From Parasponia andersonii (Eukaryota; Streptophyta; Magnoliopsida; Rosales; Cannabaceae), in contig JXTB01000033.1 of assembly GCA_002914805.1 (NCBI GenBank), forward strand, positions 1 through 64,000: 64,000 bases of DNA, given 5' to 3'. Below are positions 1-12,424 of the stretch, one piece after another; position 1 is the first letter of the stretch, and the number at the start of each line of letters is the position of its first letter. The notes under the pieces are model-generated. The model saw only the letters and a program-made list of their open reading frames with translations, made no database searches and was not told the origin of the DNA. The translations under genes were made by a program, and so were the position numbers.

Positions 1-42
1 AAAAAAAAAAAAAGAAAGGAAAGGAGAACAGTTGTCATATAC

Positions 43-2345
43 CTTAAGGATTGCGGGTTCAATGGAATTGGGTCCTCTAGCCGAAAAATAGGCCACTTTG
101 GCTGATACAGGTCTTCCAATAACCGTTTTGGAAGAGCTCAACTTTACAAGAGGAAATCTAAATAAAATAAGAAAAAAGAAAAAGAACTTACTCTTCAGGA
201 TTCTAAAAGAAAAAAAAAAGAAAAAAGAAAGAACATATAGAAAAACAAGGACTGTGTAATATTCAACCTACCTGATAGACCGAATGTAATAGAGGATTTT
301 GGTGCCAACCTCATAATCAACTTCAACACAAGGGAAATCACCAGAACATGGATACAAGGCACTGTTTGGATGTTTGGCTACAATAAGACCGACTCCACCG
401 GCTTTTCTCACGGCAGCTGTTGCACTTGTTACAGCAACTCTCCGAGTCATCGAAGTAAAGCACAACACGACTTTTCCAGCAACCTTAGTCCGGTTAAGTT
501 GCAGATCTTGACAAACACTGCAAAGGGGTATCTCAAATCAAGAGTAAGCACACATCAAATTAAACTTACTCTTTAAGTTTCAAAACTCAGTGTTATAAAC
601 ATATCTAGCTACCCTGATGCAGTAGGGTCAAGCCCGTGTGACTCTGGATACAACAAGCCCGTCAAACCAATCTCCCTCTTAGTAAACATAGCTTTCCCCT
701 GCAACAACAACAACAACCAAAATAGTCATATTCATCTTCTGAATGACATAACAATTTGCCAAAACCCCATAAAGACAAATTAAACAAAGTACCACTAAAG
801 TCTTATTGTTTCCTAGAGTTATAGAAGTAACAAAAGCTCGATCCATAGTGCTAGCAGCAACGGTCAAAATCCACGGAGCATTGTTCTGAACTGTCTGCGC
901 AGAAGGGCCGTCGTTTCCAGCCCCACAAACAACAGTGATCCCTCTCGTCACAGCGTGAAACGACCCAGTTGCGATGCCATCTCGTTCATCCACATCCGAA
1001 TACAGAGGAATCCGGAACCCAATGGAAAGGGACAACACATCAACTCCGTCGTGTATGGCTTCGTCGAAGGCCTTGAGTATATCCGCCGACGCACACTGCC
1101 CGCCGAGCACGTTCCAGCAAACCTTGTACACGGCGACGCGCGCGCTCGCCGCGCCTCCACGCGCGGTGCCTCGAGCGAGGCCCCTATAGCTGACGTTGCC
1201 CACGAATGAGCCCGCGGCCGTGCTGGCCGTGTGCGTGCCGTGCCCGTTTGCGTCTCTCGGGGACAAGTACTCGGTTTCGCCAGACGCGTTTAGGGGCAGG
1301 CCGTACTCGGCCAAAAACCCATTAACAAACCAGCGAGTTCCGACGATTTTTCGGTTGCAGTGCTTCGTGGGGTCGAAGCTTTCGCCGGGTTCACAGACGC
1401 CTTTCCATCGAGACGGAACTGGGCCGAGCCCGTTATCGCTGAAGGATTTAGATTCGGGCCATATTCCTGTTTTGGGGTTGAGTGAGCGGCAATTGTTGTA
1501 CGGTAATGAGAAAAAAGGGAAAGAAATGGAGACAAACCTGTGTCGAATATGCCTATAATGACTCCGTCGCCATTGTTGCTCTTGTGGAGAAGATTTGAAG
1601 GAGTTTGAGGAGAAAGGCTAAGGTAGTCCCAACTCCTTGTTGTTTGTAGCCTGTGGAGGCTATTTGGCATGACTCGAACAACACCGGGCAACTCTGAAAT
1701 TCACCAATATTCGTACATACTTAACACACATACACAGATAGATACAGTATATATAGACATATAGTATATGGACTGAAATATGTTTCAGTAATTGGGTTCT
1801 TTATATTGTATTGATTATTGGTAGAGATGTTAGAGTTACCAGCAATTTTTTGGGCCTGAGACTCTGTGAGCTTGGCAGCAAAACCAGAGAAGCCATGTCT
1901 GTAACTATACACCATCAATTCTGATGCCTTCTCTTTCCTGCAGCATAAAACTTTCAACAACATAAGCTCATCAAAACCAGTCTACTCAGTGTGTATATGT
2001 GTTTTATATATATATACATATATGTTTACCTTCCCACTATCTTGGCAAGCAAGTCATGATGTGACTCCGTGATCAAATCAGGATCATCATGCTGCTTTTC
2101 TCCCAGATATACAATGTGAACCTGGTAATAAATGAAAATCGATTAAATAAAATATGCAAACCCAGATAGCAATTTTCATATGTAGAATGATATTGATGAT
2201 GATGATGATGAAAGAGATAGATAAAAAAAAAACGAACGTTATTGGTCTTGCCCTCCACCATTGTTGTCGTTCTCTGGCCATTCAGAACCAAAACAAGGCA
2301 CACTAAAACAATAACCAATGTTGGAGTAATTAGTGGGATATCCAT
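43..2345 (-). CDS. Subtilisin-like serine protease, SBT3-type (subtilase S8A), 3' part outside the window
   Basis: A secreted peptidase of the plant subtilase family, expected to act in the apoplast. Eight exons can be spliced in frame on the minus strand: 2345-2238, 2121-2030, 1937-1840, 1693-1538, 1466-793, 698-613, 517-272 and 157-43. They give 525 codons, against about 750-780 for the family. Order: hydrophobic signal peptide (1-24), I9 prodomain from VHIVYLGEK (37) to about 118, catalytic Asp in IFDTG (D150), catalytic His in GHGTHTAS (H227), oxyanion Asn in GAGNDGP (N336), then a PA domain across exons 6-7. The last visible exon ends in [11 protein letters not shown], just before the usual PDIAAPG block, so the catalytic Ser (GTSM) lies beyond the left edge. 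The start ATG opens the signal peptide. No frameshift or stop is visible. Family placement rests on remembered SBT3 sequences; the exact orthologue is not determined. Confidence 0.93.
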
Positions 2346-2557
2346 GTTGTCTCTGCTTTACAAAAACAGAGATGAGAAGCATGAAATAATATAAGGTTGA
2401 TCTTAGATCAAACAAAGAATCAAAGGTTTGATCATCTGAAAATTATTACTCAAATCAAAAAAAAAAAAAAAACAAATGAGTATAATTTTCTTCTAAGCGA
2501 AAAAGACCAACTATGACTCGATGTTTCGATCAAATTGCGGTTGCTATAAGGCACTAG

Positions 2558-2566
2558 CTTTATATG
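2558..2566 (-). promoter_or_regulatory. Candidate TATA box of the subtilase gene
   Basis: On the minus strand the bases read CATATAAAG, about 215 bases upstream of the subtilase ATG. It is the best TATA-like match close to the gene, but the region is AT-rich and no transcript start is known. Confidence 0.35.
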
Positions 2567-4200
2567 ACAACGGTCCAGCGGGTAAACTTGGAATATTAGG
2601 CCAACTGTATATTGCATTTAAAAAAAAAAAAAAAAAACTACTAAGTCAAGCATTTCAGACGTGACAAGTATATATAATTTGAACCTCTTCATTTTGTCAA
2701 AATTACTAACACAATACTAGAATTTCTAGCTAATCGTCAACCTAGAACAGATGTAAAAACTGTTACTTTTTGTACAAGCTCCGGTGACAAAATCATATGT
2801 GTGTGTACATATATATAATGTTTACAACATACTTGCGTTAAATTTGGAGAGTGTAGTCCACGGCGCGCTGTCTTACTTACGCGCTAGAAGTTAGTTAAAT
2901 ATTCTCGAAGGAAAGCTTCGAGAGCTTAAACAACAGTTTCCTTCACTATTATTATTATTATTATTATTATTTAAGAAACAAACAGTAAGTATTTAGAAGT
3001 TTTTAGCTTATTTAATGAAAGTTTCTTAGACCCATTAGGAGGAAAATAAGAACAAAAATACATGGCGTGGACTAACTAAAAAACACAATGGCAAAATCAG
3101 CTTAAATGTTGGTATGTTCATCATACATACCCTTTTTATTTTTTATTTTTTTGGCTGTAATATTTGACGATTACATACTTTGACCAATGACGAGTGGAAA
3201 GCCAGAAAGATCAAGTTTTAATCTTGGCCCACTTTGAATTAGTTGAGGAGAAAGCTAACATTTCTATGCGTTTGTGTAAACAATAGAATTGTATGTTTAT
3301 TTTTCTTTCTTGGCGTCATAGGAAAAAATAAATTAAGGACAAATCACACTAACGAAACTATCTTCAATTTTCAATATATATATTTCCTCCAAAGATTAAC
3401 AACTGGGATTTCTAATTAATCAGGTTACATCAAATCAGAGCTAGTTTAGTCTTTTGACTGGTAAGCACTCGGTGAATATTTATAATGGTCTTTGACGAGT
3501 TGGAAAGGATCCAGAAAAAAAAGGTCTTGAGAAAGTTGTGTGTTCTCACTTCTTACACCCTGGTGGAATGGTCAACTAGTACTTCGAGAACCTTCACACA
3601 ATCTTCCATCTAATACGGCCCCTAATATATACCACACGCTTTCTCTTTATAAGGATATTGACATAGCAACTGCATCCATATAATAAACCAGCCACAACTT
3701 GATCTAAAAGAATTAAGACACAACTTGAGAAAGAATATGGAAGGTTTGAATTAAAAGGCCTTAAAATGTTGATCAAATGAAACCTTGCCATATATGAATC
3801 ACAAATTAAGCAGCGGCTAACCTTATATAGCTAGCCCCGTCTACTAGATTCATGCGTACATATCCACATATAACAAGAGTAGTTTTCTTCGGTAATTAGC
3901 ACATCATTGAAGACATAGCTGAGGTCGTAAGGCACTGTAATTCGTAATTGCCAACAACTCTCATGTTCGATCGATTCATCCTATACAGCCCTCGTCGAGT
4001 TATATATTGGTCTAACAAACTCTTTGTCAACAAATCTCAAGTCCGAGTATCCTACCGTCTTAGCATGAATTATATCTAATATTTCGACCTATGTACCTAT
4101 ATATCTTACTCATTTATCTTTATTTTAATTATTTGACAAAATTGTGCTTAATGCGCAAGTCATACATCATCAAATAACGATTTGAAACGAGACACAAACT
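2567..4200. other. Intergenic sequence upstream of the subtilase
   Basis: AT-rich sequence with no credible coding region. It holds a TTA/ATT microsatellite at about 2946-2971, several poly-A and poly-T runs, and a perfect 8-bp inverted repeat at 2903-2923. The few open frames here are short and have no recognisable motif. Confidence 0.6.
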
Positions 4201-4201
4201 G

Positions 4202-4332
4202 TGAAATTGATGAATGCTTATTGATATTTTTCCATTCACGGTATAACAAATATGTACAAGATATTTATAGGGATATTCGTCACAAATTTCACACAAACAA
4301 GTTCTCAAAATAAGGAGAAGAACATGTTCCTC
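4202..4332. repeat. LTR-like repeat, left copy
   Basis: This stretch aligns with 5847-5975 in the same orientation. Shared blocks include AAGATATTTATAGGGATAT and GTTCTCAAAATAAGGAG. The pair could be the two LTRs of one badly decayed element, with about 1.5 kb between them, or two separate solo-LTR remnants of one family. The style (ATTGATATTTTTCCATTC followed by TATTTATAGGGATAT) resembles Copia LTRs, but no coding sequence survives between the copies to prove it. Confidence 0.5.
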
Positions 4333-4464
4333 GGAATAAGGAAGAATGTGTTCTTTTTATATTTCAATGCTCCTCCTTAAGTTAGTATATACTAAATTGG
4401 AATAAGGAAGAATGTGTTCTTTTTATATTTCAATGCTCCTCCTTAAGTTAGTATATACTAAATT
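4333..4464. repeat. Tandem duplication, 2 x 66 bp
   Basis: Two near-perfect copies in direct tandem. GGAATAAGGAAG starts at 4333 and again at 4399, and each copy ends in TATACTAAATT. The high identity points to a recent duplication inside the LTR-like repeat. The unit contains CAATGCTCCTCCTTAAGTT, a type of sequence common near Copia LTR borders. Confidence 0.85.
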
Positions 4465-4466
4465 AG

Positions 4467-4593
4467 ACGTGAGTTTTAAAATAATTTTAAAAATCTCTCG
4501 TGCTTAACTCAAATTCACATGAGTTTTATACGTGAGTTTTAAAATAATTTTAAAAATCTCTCATGCTTAACTCAAATTCACATGAGTTTTATA
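4467..4593. repeat. Tandem duplication, 2 x 63 bp
   Basis: ACGTGAGTTTTAAAATAATT starts at 4467 and again at 4530, with one visible substitution between copies (CTCTCGTGC against CTCTCATGC). It directly follows the 66-bp duplication. Weaker variants of the same unit continue to about 4790. Confidence 0.85.
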
Positions 4594-5254
4594 ACAGATT
4601 AATATCTAGAATTTCACATGTTAGATTCAAATTAACAAAAATTTCACAACTCCATAATCAATTTCAAAATTTTATCGTGTCAGATGCACATTATCATGAT
4701 TTTCATAGTATAGACTTTAATTTCATAAAACTCCATATATCATATTCACACTATCGTGAGTTTTACAATATAGAATTTAATTTTCCTCAATAATATAAAA
4801 AATCATCTACAATTATTGTCAATGCCGAAACACTTTTACTTTTTTCATCTAGCGTCTTTATTTCAATGACTTTAGTCGTACCTGAAACAGAAGCTTTCTT
4901 AGAATTTTCCTTTTATTGTTCACAAATATGATCCCATTCTGGACAAAGATTTTTTGTGAGTGATAATTATTGTCGCTCATTTTGTTTGTTTTTTTTTTAT
5001 TTTGTAAATATATCCTACCCCACCTTTTTTTTTAATATATAGCCTTTTTGTTTTTTTATTTTTGTTTTTGTTTTTTTTTTTGAATATATATATGGTTTTA
5101 TAAAATGAGTTGTGACCTGATAGCTCGAACTCTCCCCTCCAGCCCATAAAGCTCCACGATTTTTTTTTTCCTTTTTTTTGTCTGTAGCTTTAATATAATA
5201 ATAATAATAATATATAACAAAACAAATAATAAAACAAGTATACTACTCACAATA

Positions 5255-5610
5255 TACCGGTATTAGGGATTATCAGCTATTAGGGGGCCGGCTGCTCGCG
5301 GCTTCGGCACTGAACTGGCGACCTGGCGATGGAGGCAGCATAACACGACAGCGAGCAGGCGCTTGTCGTTCCTGGGTTCAAGGCAGAGGCATGGTTTCGT
5401 CGGGCTTCGATCGCGAGTCGTGGTGGAGGCAACTAGGCGAAGCAAACTACTCCGGTCCTGGTCCGGTGCTCGACGGCGGTCAGCGAGCAAGCTGCGTGAT
5501 TCAAGTAAGCTACGAGAGGCGTCGATGGCGAGCTACGAGGGTGACCGGTGGGCGTCGATAGCGAGCTGCAGGCGTGGTATCGGCGTGCATGGAATCAGCC
5601 ACCACCAGCT
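5255..5610. other. GC-rich island of unknown origin
   Basis: Base composition rises sharply above the surrounding AT-rich DNA. Open frames exist on both strands (for example 5363-5653 plus and 5263-5490 minus), but they are rich in Arg and Ser as expected by chance in GC-rich DNA, and neither shows a motif. A phrase around GCGAGCTACGAG/GCGAGCTGCAGG recurs at 5490-5575. It may be internal sequence of the surrounding transposon remnant. Confidence 0.4.
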
Positions 5611-5675
5611 ATTTGCCAATTTATATATATATATACGGTTGCCAATCCAATAGGTATTCTTTTTCTTTACCCATA

Positions 5676-5739
5676 GGTAAAAAAAAAAATACGTACTGGC
5701 TTGGTGCTGGGTAAAAAAAAATACGTACTGGCTTGGTGC
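5676..5739. repeat. Tandem duplication, 2 x 34 bp
   Basis: Two copies of a poly-A run followed by TACGTACTGGCTTGGTGC, starting at 5676 and 5710. An AT dinucleotide run follows at about 5740-5760. Confidence 0.8.
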
Positions 5740-5846
5740 CTATATATATATATATATATAGACAAATGAAATGGCTCTGTTTACCCTTTTATTTTTGTGT
5801 TTTTACTGAATTTTGCCGGAAATTTCCAGCTTTGATGCCACGCGAT

Positions 5847-5990
5847 ATTGAAAATGCTTACTGATATTTTCTCATTCATGGTATAAGCATAGGCACAAGA
5901 TATTTATAGGGATATTTGTGACAAACATCCCTCAAATAGGTTCTCAAAATAAGGAGCAACATGTTCTTTTCACGTTTTAATTAATGGTGC
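5847..5990. repeat. LTR-like repeat, right copy
   Basis: Direct-orientation partner of 4202-4332. It carries the same ordered blocks (AATGCTTACTGATATTTT, ACAAGATATTTATAGGGATAT, GTTCTCAAAATAAGGAGCAAC). The copies differ by many substitutions, so if they are paired LTRs the insertion is old. Confidence 0.5.
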
Positions 5991-6107
5991 ATATTTTTTT
6001 TAACATTTTATACATAAGATTTTAAATTCAAAATTACATCACAAAATATTCTCTTTCTAGTTCATATAAAATCATTCATGTTTATAAATTCATATATTTA
6101 GGCTGCA

Positions 6108-6925
6108 GGGTAAATGGTATAAAAAAAATCTTGAGGTTTGGTTGTTTTGCAATTTAACCACTGAATTTTAAACTCTCTGCAAAACAATACTATAAAATTA
6201 AGAATTTCTGAAAATTAATACTCTGAATTGACTTTTTGAATAACTTTGACTGTTAAAAAATAATATTATCCTCGAAATTAAGGAGAATTATAACACCTCA
6301 AATCCCACATCAGACATGCTATAGGAAGATCATGGATATTTAAGCGATGATCTATAAGCCTAAAAGTACTTTCAAGCTAGTATTTTTAGATGAGACTCAG
6401 TTGTATTACATTAGCTATTTATAGCTAACCCAATTCATACATGTGTGGACCTTGGAAAGATTGTAACACCACAAATTCCACATCGGGTATATTATGGGAA
6501 AATCATATGCATTTAAGTGATGGTTTATGAGTCCGAAAGTACCTTCAAACTAGTATTTTTAGGTGAGGTTCAGTGATATTACATTAATAATTAGGATTAC
6601 TATAGTTTTAATGGAGGATATCATTGTTTTTTCGTTTTTAAAATTAGTCAAAAAGTCGGTGTATGGTATTAATTTTCAGAAATTCTTAATCTCATGGTCT
6701 ACGGATCCGAAAGTACCTTCAAATTAGTACTTTTAGGTGAAGCTCAGTGATGTTACATTAATAATTGGGATTACTATAGTTTTAATGGAGGATATCATTA
6801 TTTTTTCGTTTTTAAAGTTGGTCAAAAAATCAGTGTAGGGTATTAATTTTCAGAAATTTTTAATCTTAAGTATTATTTTGCGAAATCAAAATTTCAAGGT
6901 TTAAATTACAGAACATTTAAATACT
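6108..6925. mobile_element. Foldback/MITE-like element with nested internal duplications
   Basis: The outer arms are inverted copies. The left arm (about 6170-6245, with AAGAATTTCTGAAAATTAAT) matches the reverse complement of the right arm (about 6828-6900, with ATTAATTTTCAGAAATTTTT). Inside are two duplicated blocks. One starts near 6291 and 6463 and includes a CCCACATC(A/G)G motif. The other, of 174 bp, starts at 6532 and 6706. No coding capacity is visible. A related copy occurs at 50186-50453. This looks like a non-autonomous DNA element that took a second repeat insertion. Confidence 0.6.
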
Positions 6926-9760
6926 TTAGAGTTTTTTTTAAATTTTATTTTTTACAATTCATCCAATACTCTAGAAATCGAGAGAGTTTTTTCCTTTCTT
7001 ACATAAGACAAGGAGTATTTGTACAAAAAGTTGCCTCTCTTAATTATAATAGACCCAGAAATAAGTGCAAATCATTAGAAATTACAAAACATAATTTCGC
7101 CTATACCAAATTTAGGGAATGAGAGTTTATTAATTTAAGTTCAACCCATTCAAAGTTATTAAAAAAAAACCTCTTAATTACAATCCTTTGGCACAAAAGA
7201 AAACCTTATGATTCCAATTATGATGACATTAATTAGTGATATAATTTATGATGAAATTTGGATAATTTTGAATTGTGGTTGTACTCAATTGAAATAATTG
7301 AGTTGCCTACATATCTCGTTATGATGATCAAGTCACTTGTAATTCTAAGAATTTTGAATTGAAAATTAGAAAATTCTGATGAATTACCTGTATAGAAATC
7401 TATGACAAGTTTTAAGAATATATGAAATTCCTGTAAATGACCATATCACAGAATTGAGAAAATTTTAAATGTTAGCATATTCCTAGGTAAATGACATTTG
7501 TTGAAATTCTAAGATTTGTGTTTGGAGTTAGAAGTGAATGACTTTCTTGAAATTTTGGAAAAGTTCAATTCAACTTGAAATTTGTGAAGTTTTTCTTACG
7601 ACTAAATTACTTATGTATCCTTTTAAAAGAATCAAGTCAATATAGTTCGGTTTGTAAACAATTGGTAGTTTAGGTTTATTTCTTAGTCGTCTCATTTTGT
7701 AAAAACTATAAACTAAGAAGACCTTTTTTTTTACCTCATGGATATTTTTGTAATCCATTAAATTTGCTTTGATTTGATTTGATTTTGAAAAAAATATGCA
7801 GACTCATGAAGAATTTAGAGTTTTAACTCTTGTCACTTTTCATTTTAATTGGAATAATGTTTGTTGCTTTATATTCCAATTAATTTTTTTTTTTTTTTTT
7901 TTTTTGTCTTTTGGCTGATTCTTCTTCTTCTCTTTGATCAATTCTCCCTCTTCTCTTCTTATGTAATCTCAAGATAAGATGATGGTGCCTTTAATTGGCC
8001 AATACTCGCTCATGCAAAGGTGAGATGTTCACACCTCACATTGTATGTTTTCTTTAATTAGGCAACCAAAGAAAAAAAAGTGTACTCCACGTAGGTAGAG
8101 GGAAATAAGAAATGGTATTTAACAATTCCATTTGGGCTTTGGTGAAGTCAAAGTGGTCCATATGGACTTGTGATACGTTATGGGGTTCGGGCTTTTGGAT
8201 GTAAAAGGCTTTATATTTGAGGTCAATGGGCTGCTTCAGGAAATAAACATCATCTGGCCCGTAGTTTAGAAATGGGCTGTGATCAGATTTAATGTCTTGT
8301 TCTTGGGCTTGTGTTTAAAGAGATTGGGTCGTTGGACTTTGTATTCAAAGAAAATTATTCAACTTCTGCATTTGATATTCTCTGATTCTCATCTTATTTG
8401 TATCTCTCTTTTGGGCCCAAATTTCTGGGCTTAGAATTATGGCTCTTGGTCAACTTGAAAGCAGAACTCAAACCCAATTTACTTACTGTCACTTTTCTCC
8501 TCGTGTACGTATACATATAACAAAAATCCTCTTTCATATTTCCACGGTTCACGTACTTAAATAATGAGTATTAGCTCAACCTTTTAAGGAAAATACACGT
8601 ACAGTGACTTTTCGAGGAAAATAGGATTAGCAAATTTCAAATACATGCCTGTCCCCTTGAACGTCTTGAGCCATAATACTTTTATTCCTTTTGTATGTCT
8701 AATTTTTTATTATTATTATCCACATTGAATAGATAATCTCAAAGCCACAAAAGATATATGAATATATTTGAAATAATCTTTCAACAATACGGGTAAATAA
8801 AGCTAAGTGATTTTTTAAAATTTTTTTTTAATTTTAATCGCCGTATGGCAAATATTCAAATATATAAATATATAATATTCTAGCCCATTTTCGTAAGTGT
8901 AGCTTGGATTTAAAATTTGCGAGAATTTTGACAGCATAACGACCCAATAAAAAGAAGACTCCAATTTTCATTTGGCTATACCTCGTTGTAAACCTCTTTT
9001 TGACTTAAATAGTTTAAGTCGTGGTGAAACCAAAACGAAATTTTAGAATCTTTAATTGAGAAATTTTGAAAGCGAGTGACATAAAAGAAGATTTTTATCT
9101 TGATAATAACCTTAATCATCATTGGCGGCCTAGGTCGTGAGACCTCAATCGGTCTTGAATAGCCTTAGATCATATGGATAATTAAGAGAAAAACTTAGAA
9201 AAGAATAGGGAGCAGAGGTGTAGGAGAAAACCTTGCATACTTACTTTGTAAACAAACCTTTCACGTAATGTATCTTTTGTAGAGCATTCTGTATTTTTTT
9301 TCTCTGTCTCTCTTTCTCTCTATTTTTTTCTTTTGCTTTGTATCTTCCTTTCTTTCTTCTCTTTCTTGCTTTTGTCCTATCTTTTTTTTGATTGCCCAAA
9401 AAAGTCCCTTTTCTGTTTTAGGTGTCACTATTTATAGACCAACCTCGGAGCCTTTTTCTTTCTTTCTTTCCTTTTTTTTTAAACACTTTAACGTGTTTTG
9501 TTGAGTGGGGAACATGATCCCCTCTTTTGTGGGAGAAAATGGAGAGGAGTAGTTGGTAGTTATCAAAAGGTGAGATATTTGTAAATATATATATTTTTAA
9601 TATTTTTTTTTACACCTTATCAACCCCCATGTTTCCTTTTATTCCATTTTTTTTTATTTCAATAGTTGCCCCCTCAAGCATGTGCGTAACATTTATGTGA
9701 ACATATAATGCCTGAGTTTCATTTTGAGAATTAAACCTCATTTTATTTTTGTGTTATTTG
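6926..9760. other. Intergenic, no gene recognised
   Basis: AT-rich sequence with long poly-T runs (for example 7888-7905) and pyrimidine-rich tracts at 9290-9480. I see no coding region with motifs, no RNA gene and no clear repeat pair. The part from about 9000 may be untranslated sequence of the PMD relic that follows, but nothing proves it. Confidence 0.5.
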
Positions 9761-9767
9761 ATTGCAG

Positions 9768-12424
9768 GAATTTCTCATGTCTCTTTATGGGACTCTTCGT
9801 TCTGAGTAAGCGCCTGATGAGTATGGGAAAGAGATTAAGATTAGTTCAGAACCCTATTTTTCTATCCAAAATTGAAGATGTTTATCTGGAGATTTGAGAT
9901 ATCACGCCTCGAACGATAATGATGCTATTCAACACACCCAATATTTTGGACCAAATTTTAAGACTAGGGTTCTTGAAGAGGTTAGTAATGAAAAGGACGC
10001 CGATATCATTCATAAAGTGAACAATGACTTCTTCCCAACACTTTACCATATTTTAGTGGAAAAGAAACCTTATGTTAATTTCAACTTTCAGAGGTGAGCT
10101 CAATTCCTACCTTGTCTTATAGAATGGACTGAGTTGATTTTATGCCACAATCATTCTTTTTTAAGTAGTGCAGGAATTTATGGTGCAGTAGTTGTCTCGA
10201 GGTACCCTTTTCTATTGAATCCTAATGTCTGGCGAGCATTTACGGAACTTTAGGGACCTTTAGCTAATACTTTTCATCATAGTGGTGGTGAGATGGGAAT
10301 TTCATTATATGACTTGAAAATCATTGGAGGTTTACCTATTTTAGGGATTCCTTATGAAGAATTCCTTCCCTTAAATAAGAAGTTGGTAAACGGAGCTTTA
10401 CATTGTCCTATTGCTACAGAGCTTTTAAGGACTCATGCTCATATTTATGACTATGCATCTTGTACAAAAATCTCTTGGGAACAATGGATTGAATATTTCT
10501 ACATAGGAGCAAAAGTTTTTAAAGGTTTAAAGGGATGTTCGGAACTTCCAAGGAAGATTTGTAAGGAATCTGACCTTCGTTCTCTTCCTTTAAATGTTTC
10601 CAACGAGTGTGCTCTTGCAGCATTTTTAGCTTTATGGTTAAGCTGCTTTATTTTTCCTTATCAGGGGTATGAGGTATGGCCAGAAACATTTTATATGGCT
10701 TCGTTGATGGCACAAGGGGTCAAATTTTCACTTGTACCTCCAGTTTTGGGTCAGATTTATCACGCATTGAATATTTCAGCTACTCACCCTCAAAAACATG
10801 GAGTCAACCAAAGTTTCTTGCTTATAAATTATGTAATAAGTTGGTTAGCTGAGCATTTTTACGAGATTTATAATGGTTTGGATTTTACTACTGATCTCCT
10901 TTTTTTGAGTAAATATACCGGTGTTCCTACAGAGTATAGGAGTTTAAATAGAACCAGACACATTTTTAAAGAAGAAGAATATGTCATTCATCGACCGTAC
11001 TCTTTCCATGTAGCAGAAGACTAATTTCTAGACAATAAGAGCCTTTTTGATGAAATATTTGAATTATTAGTCTCTGTGCGCCCCTTTCTGTTACCAGTGA
11101 GAATTGGTAAGGATTTATTTGTTTAACCTTATTATCGACACAGATTTGCTCGCCAGTTTGGTTTTGATCAAGGTGTGCCCTCGAGTAAACTTCACTTTAA
11201 TTTTCTGCGAATAGCAAACTGCGGGATAAATGATGTTACTGAAGCTTAGGCTTTAATTTTAAAAAGGAACACAAGCATTCATTTTTATATAGCAAGAATG
11301 ACTCGCAAGGGCCAATGTACATAATGGTATAGTCACTGGTGGGTGAAGACTTGTACTCCATACTTAGGAAGATCTGTCAAAAGAATTAATTTAGAATTGA
11401 CGAAGCAACATTACAAAGAAGAAAAGCCAAAGTACGTGATCAAGGACATTCACCATATTTATTCTACTCTTGATGATGTTTTTGATAAATGCACTCCTCA
11501 TGTCAATGAAGTTGCTGGTGGTAATTACGTGAAAGCTAGGTCGGACAATGACAATACCTCCGAAGTGAATTATAAGAGGAGACGGTGTAGACTCTCTTGA
11601 GTCCAATGATATCAATAAAGCAGTTGTCCAGCCTACTCCAGATTCTAGAGTTATACTGATGGAGATTTGTCGTAACGCAAGAGTTCCCCCAATTTCTGAT
11701 GTAGGAGATGAAGAGTTACTTGATTATGACGGGTTTGGAAATCAAAATATCAGTGGACTTTGTGATGACTCTTTACTCCAAAAAAATAACGTTTTACCAG
11801 AATCAGTCCTGGAAATGTCTATTTCTACGATTATCAATGCAGATATAGATAGCATTTCCAAAGGATAAATTGTTGACATTATGGAGAAAGTCTTTCACCT
11901 ACTATGTTCTTCAAAATCGCCTAAGAATATCTTGGATTATCAATCAGAAGTGACTACCTATCTCAACTTGATAAATTATATTTGTACCAGTTAGTAATTT
12001 GAAAAAACTAGAGTTTTCTTGGTTTGCATCACATGTTAATTCAAAATTGGAGGCCGCAAAAAAGTGTGTGATTGCTGCTTCGTTGGCCGAAGATGATGCA
12101 AACTTGGACCATCCTTTGATTCAAGATGTAATCCATCATAGTGAAGAACATATTGCTGCTATGGACACCTTATTTATGGATCTCTCAAAAGCTAAGTCAA
12201 TGTTAGAGATTCTCAAGGCTAAAGAGGTGGATATCATAGTAGCGGAAATCAAGGCCTAGCAAATGCGTCGTGATTTTGAAGCTGAGAAGAAGTCTATAGA
12301 AGAGAATATTTCTCGTCTCAAGAATTCTTTGAAGGAACATCAAAATGTTGGCAAAGAAATTAAGTGATCAAAGATTAAAGCGAAAGTGGAGAAGTTCTAT
12401 GAGGATAAAAAACCCAAAGCTTAA
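9768..12424 (+). pseudogene. Decayed plant mobile domain (PMD, aminotransferase-like) gene
   Basis: PMD proteins occur as host genes (the MAIN/MAIL type) and inside transposable elements. Here a PMD-like reading frame can be followed in pieces. One segment is at 9894-10093. A probable intron follows (GTGAGC at 10094 to TAG at 10166-10168). The best block, at 10293-11024, includes GGLPILGIPYEEFLP and a run of W, Y and hydrophobic residues. A basic segment lies at 11343-11600 and a helical, Lys/Glu-rich tail that may form a coiled coil at 11999-12259. The frame is broken near 9888 by a shift and by stops at 10251, 11022, 11126 and 11247, so it cannot make the full protein. The family call rests on remembered PMD sequences. 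Confidence 0.7.

Noticed and set aside
955-1558. Plus-strand open frames opposite subtilase exon 5
   Set aside because: The minus strand encodes a continuous subtilase domain here with catalytic motifs. The plus-strand frames are shadows of GC-rich coding sequence.
5263-5653. Open frames on both strands of the GC-rich island
   Set aside because: No motif, biased Arg/Ser composition, and both strands are open at once, as expected by chance in GC-rich DNA.
10293-11024. Reading the longest PMD block as an intact gene
   Set aside because: Coding homology extends both upstream and downstream across stops and a frameshift, so the block is part of a broken gene.
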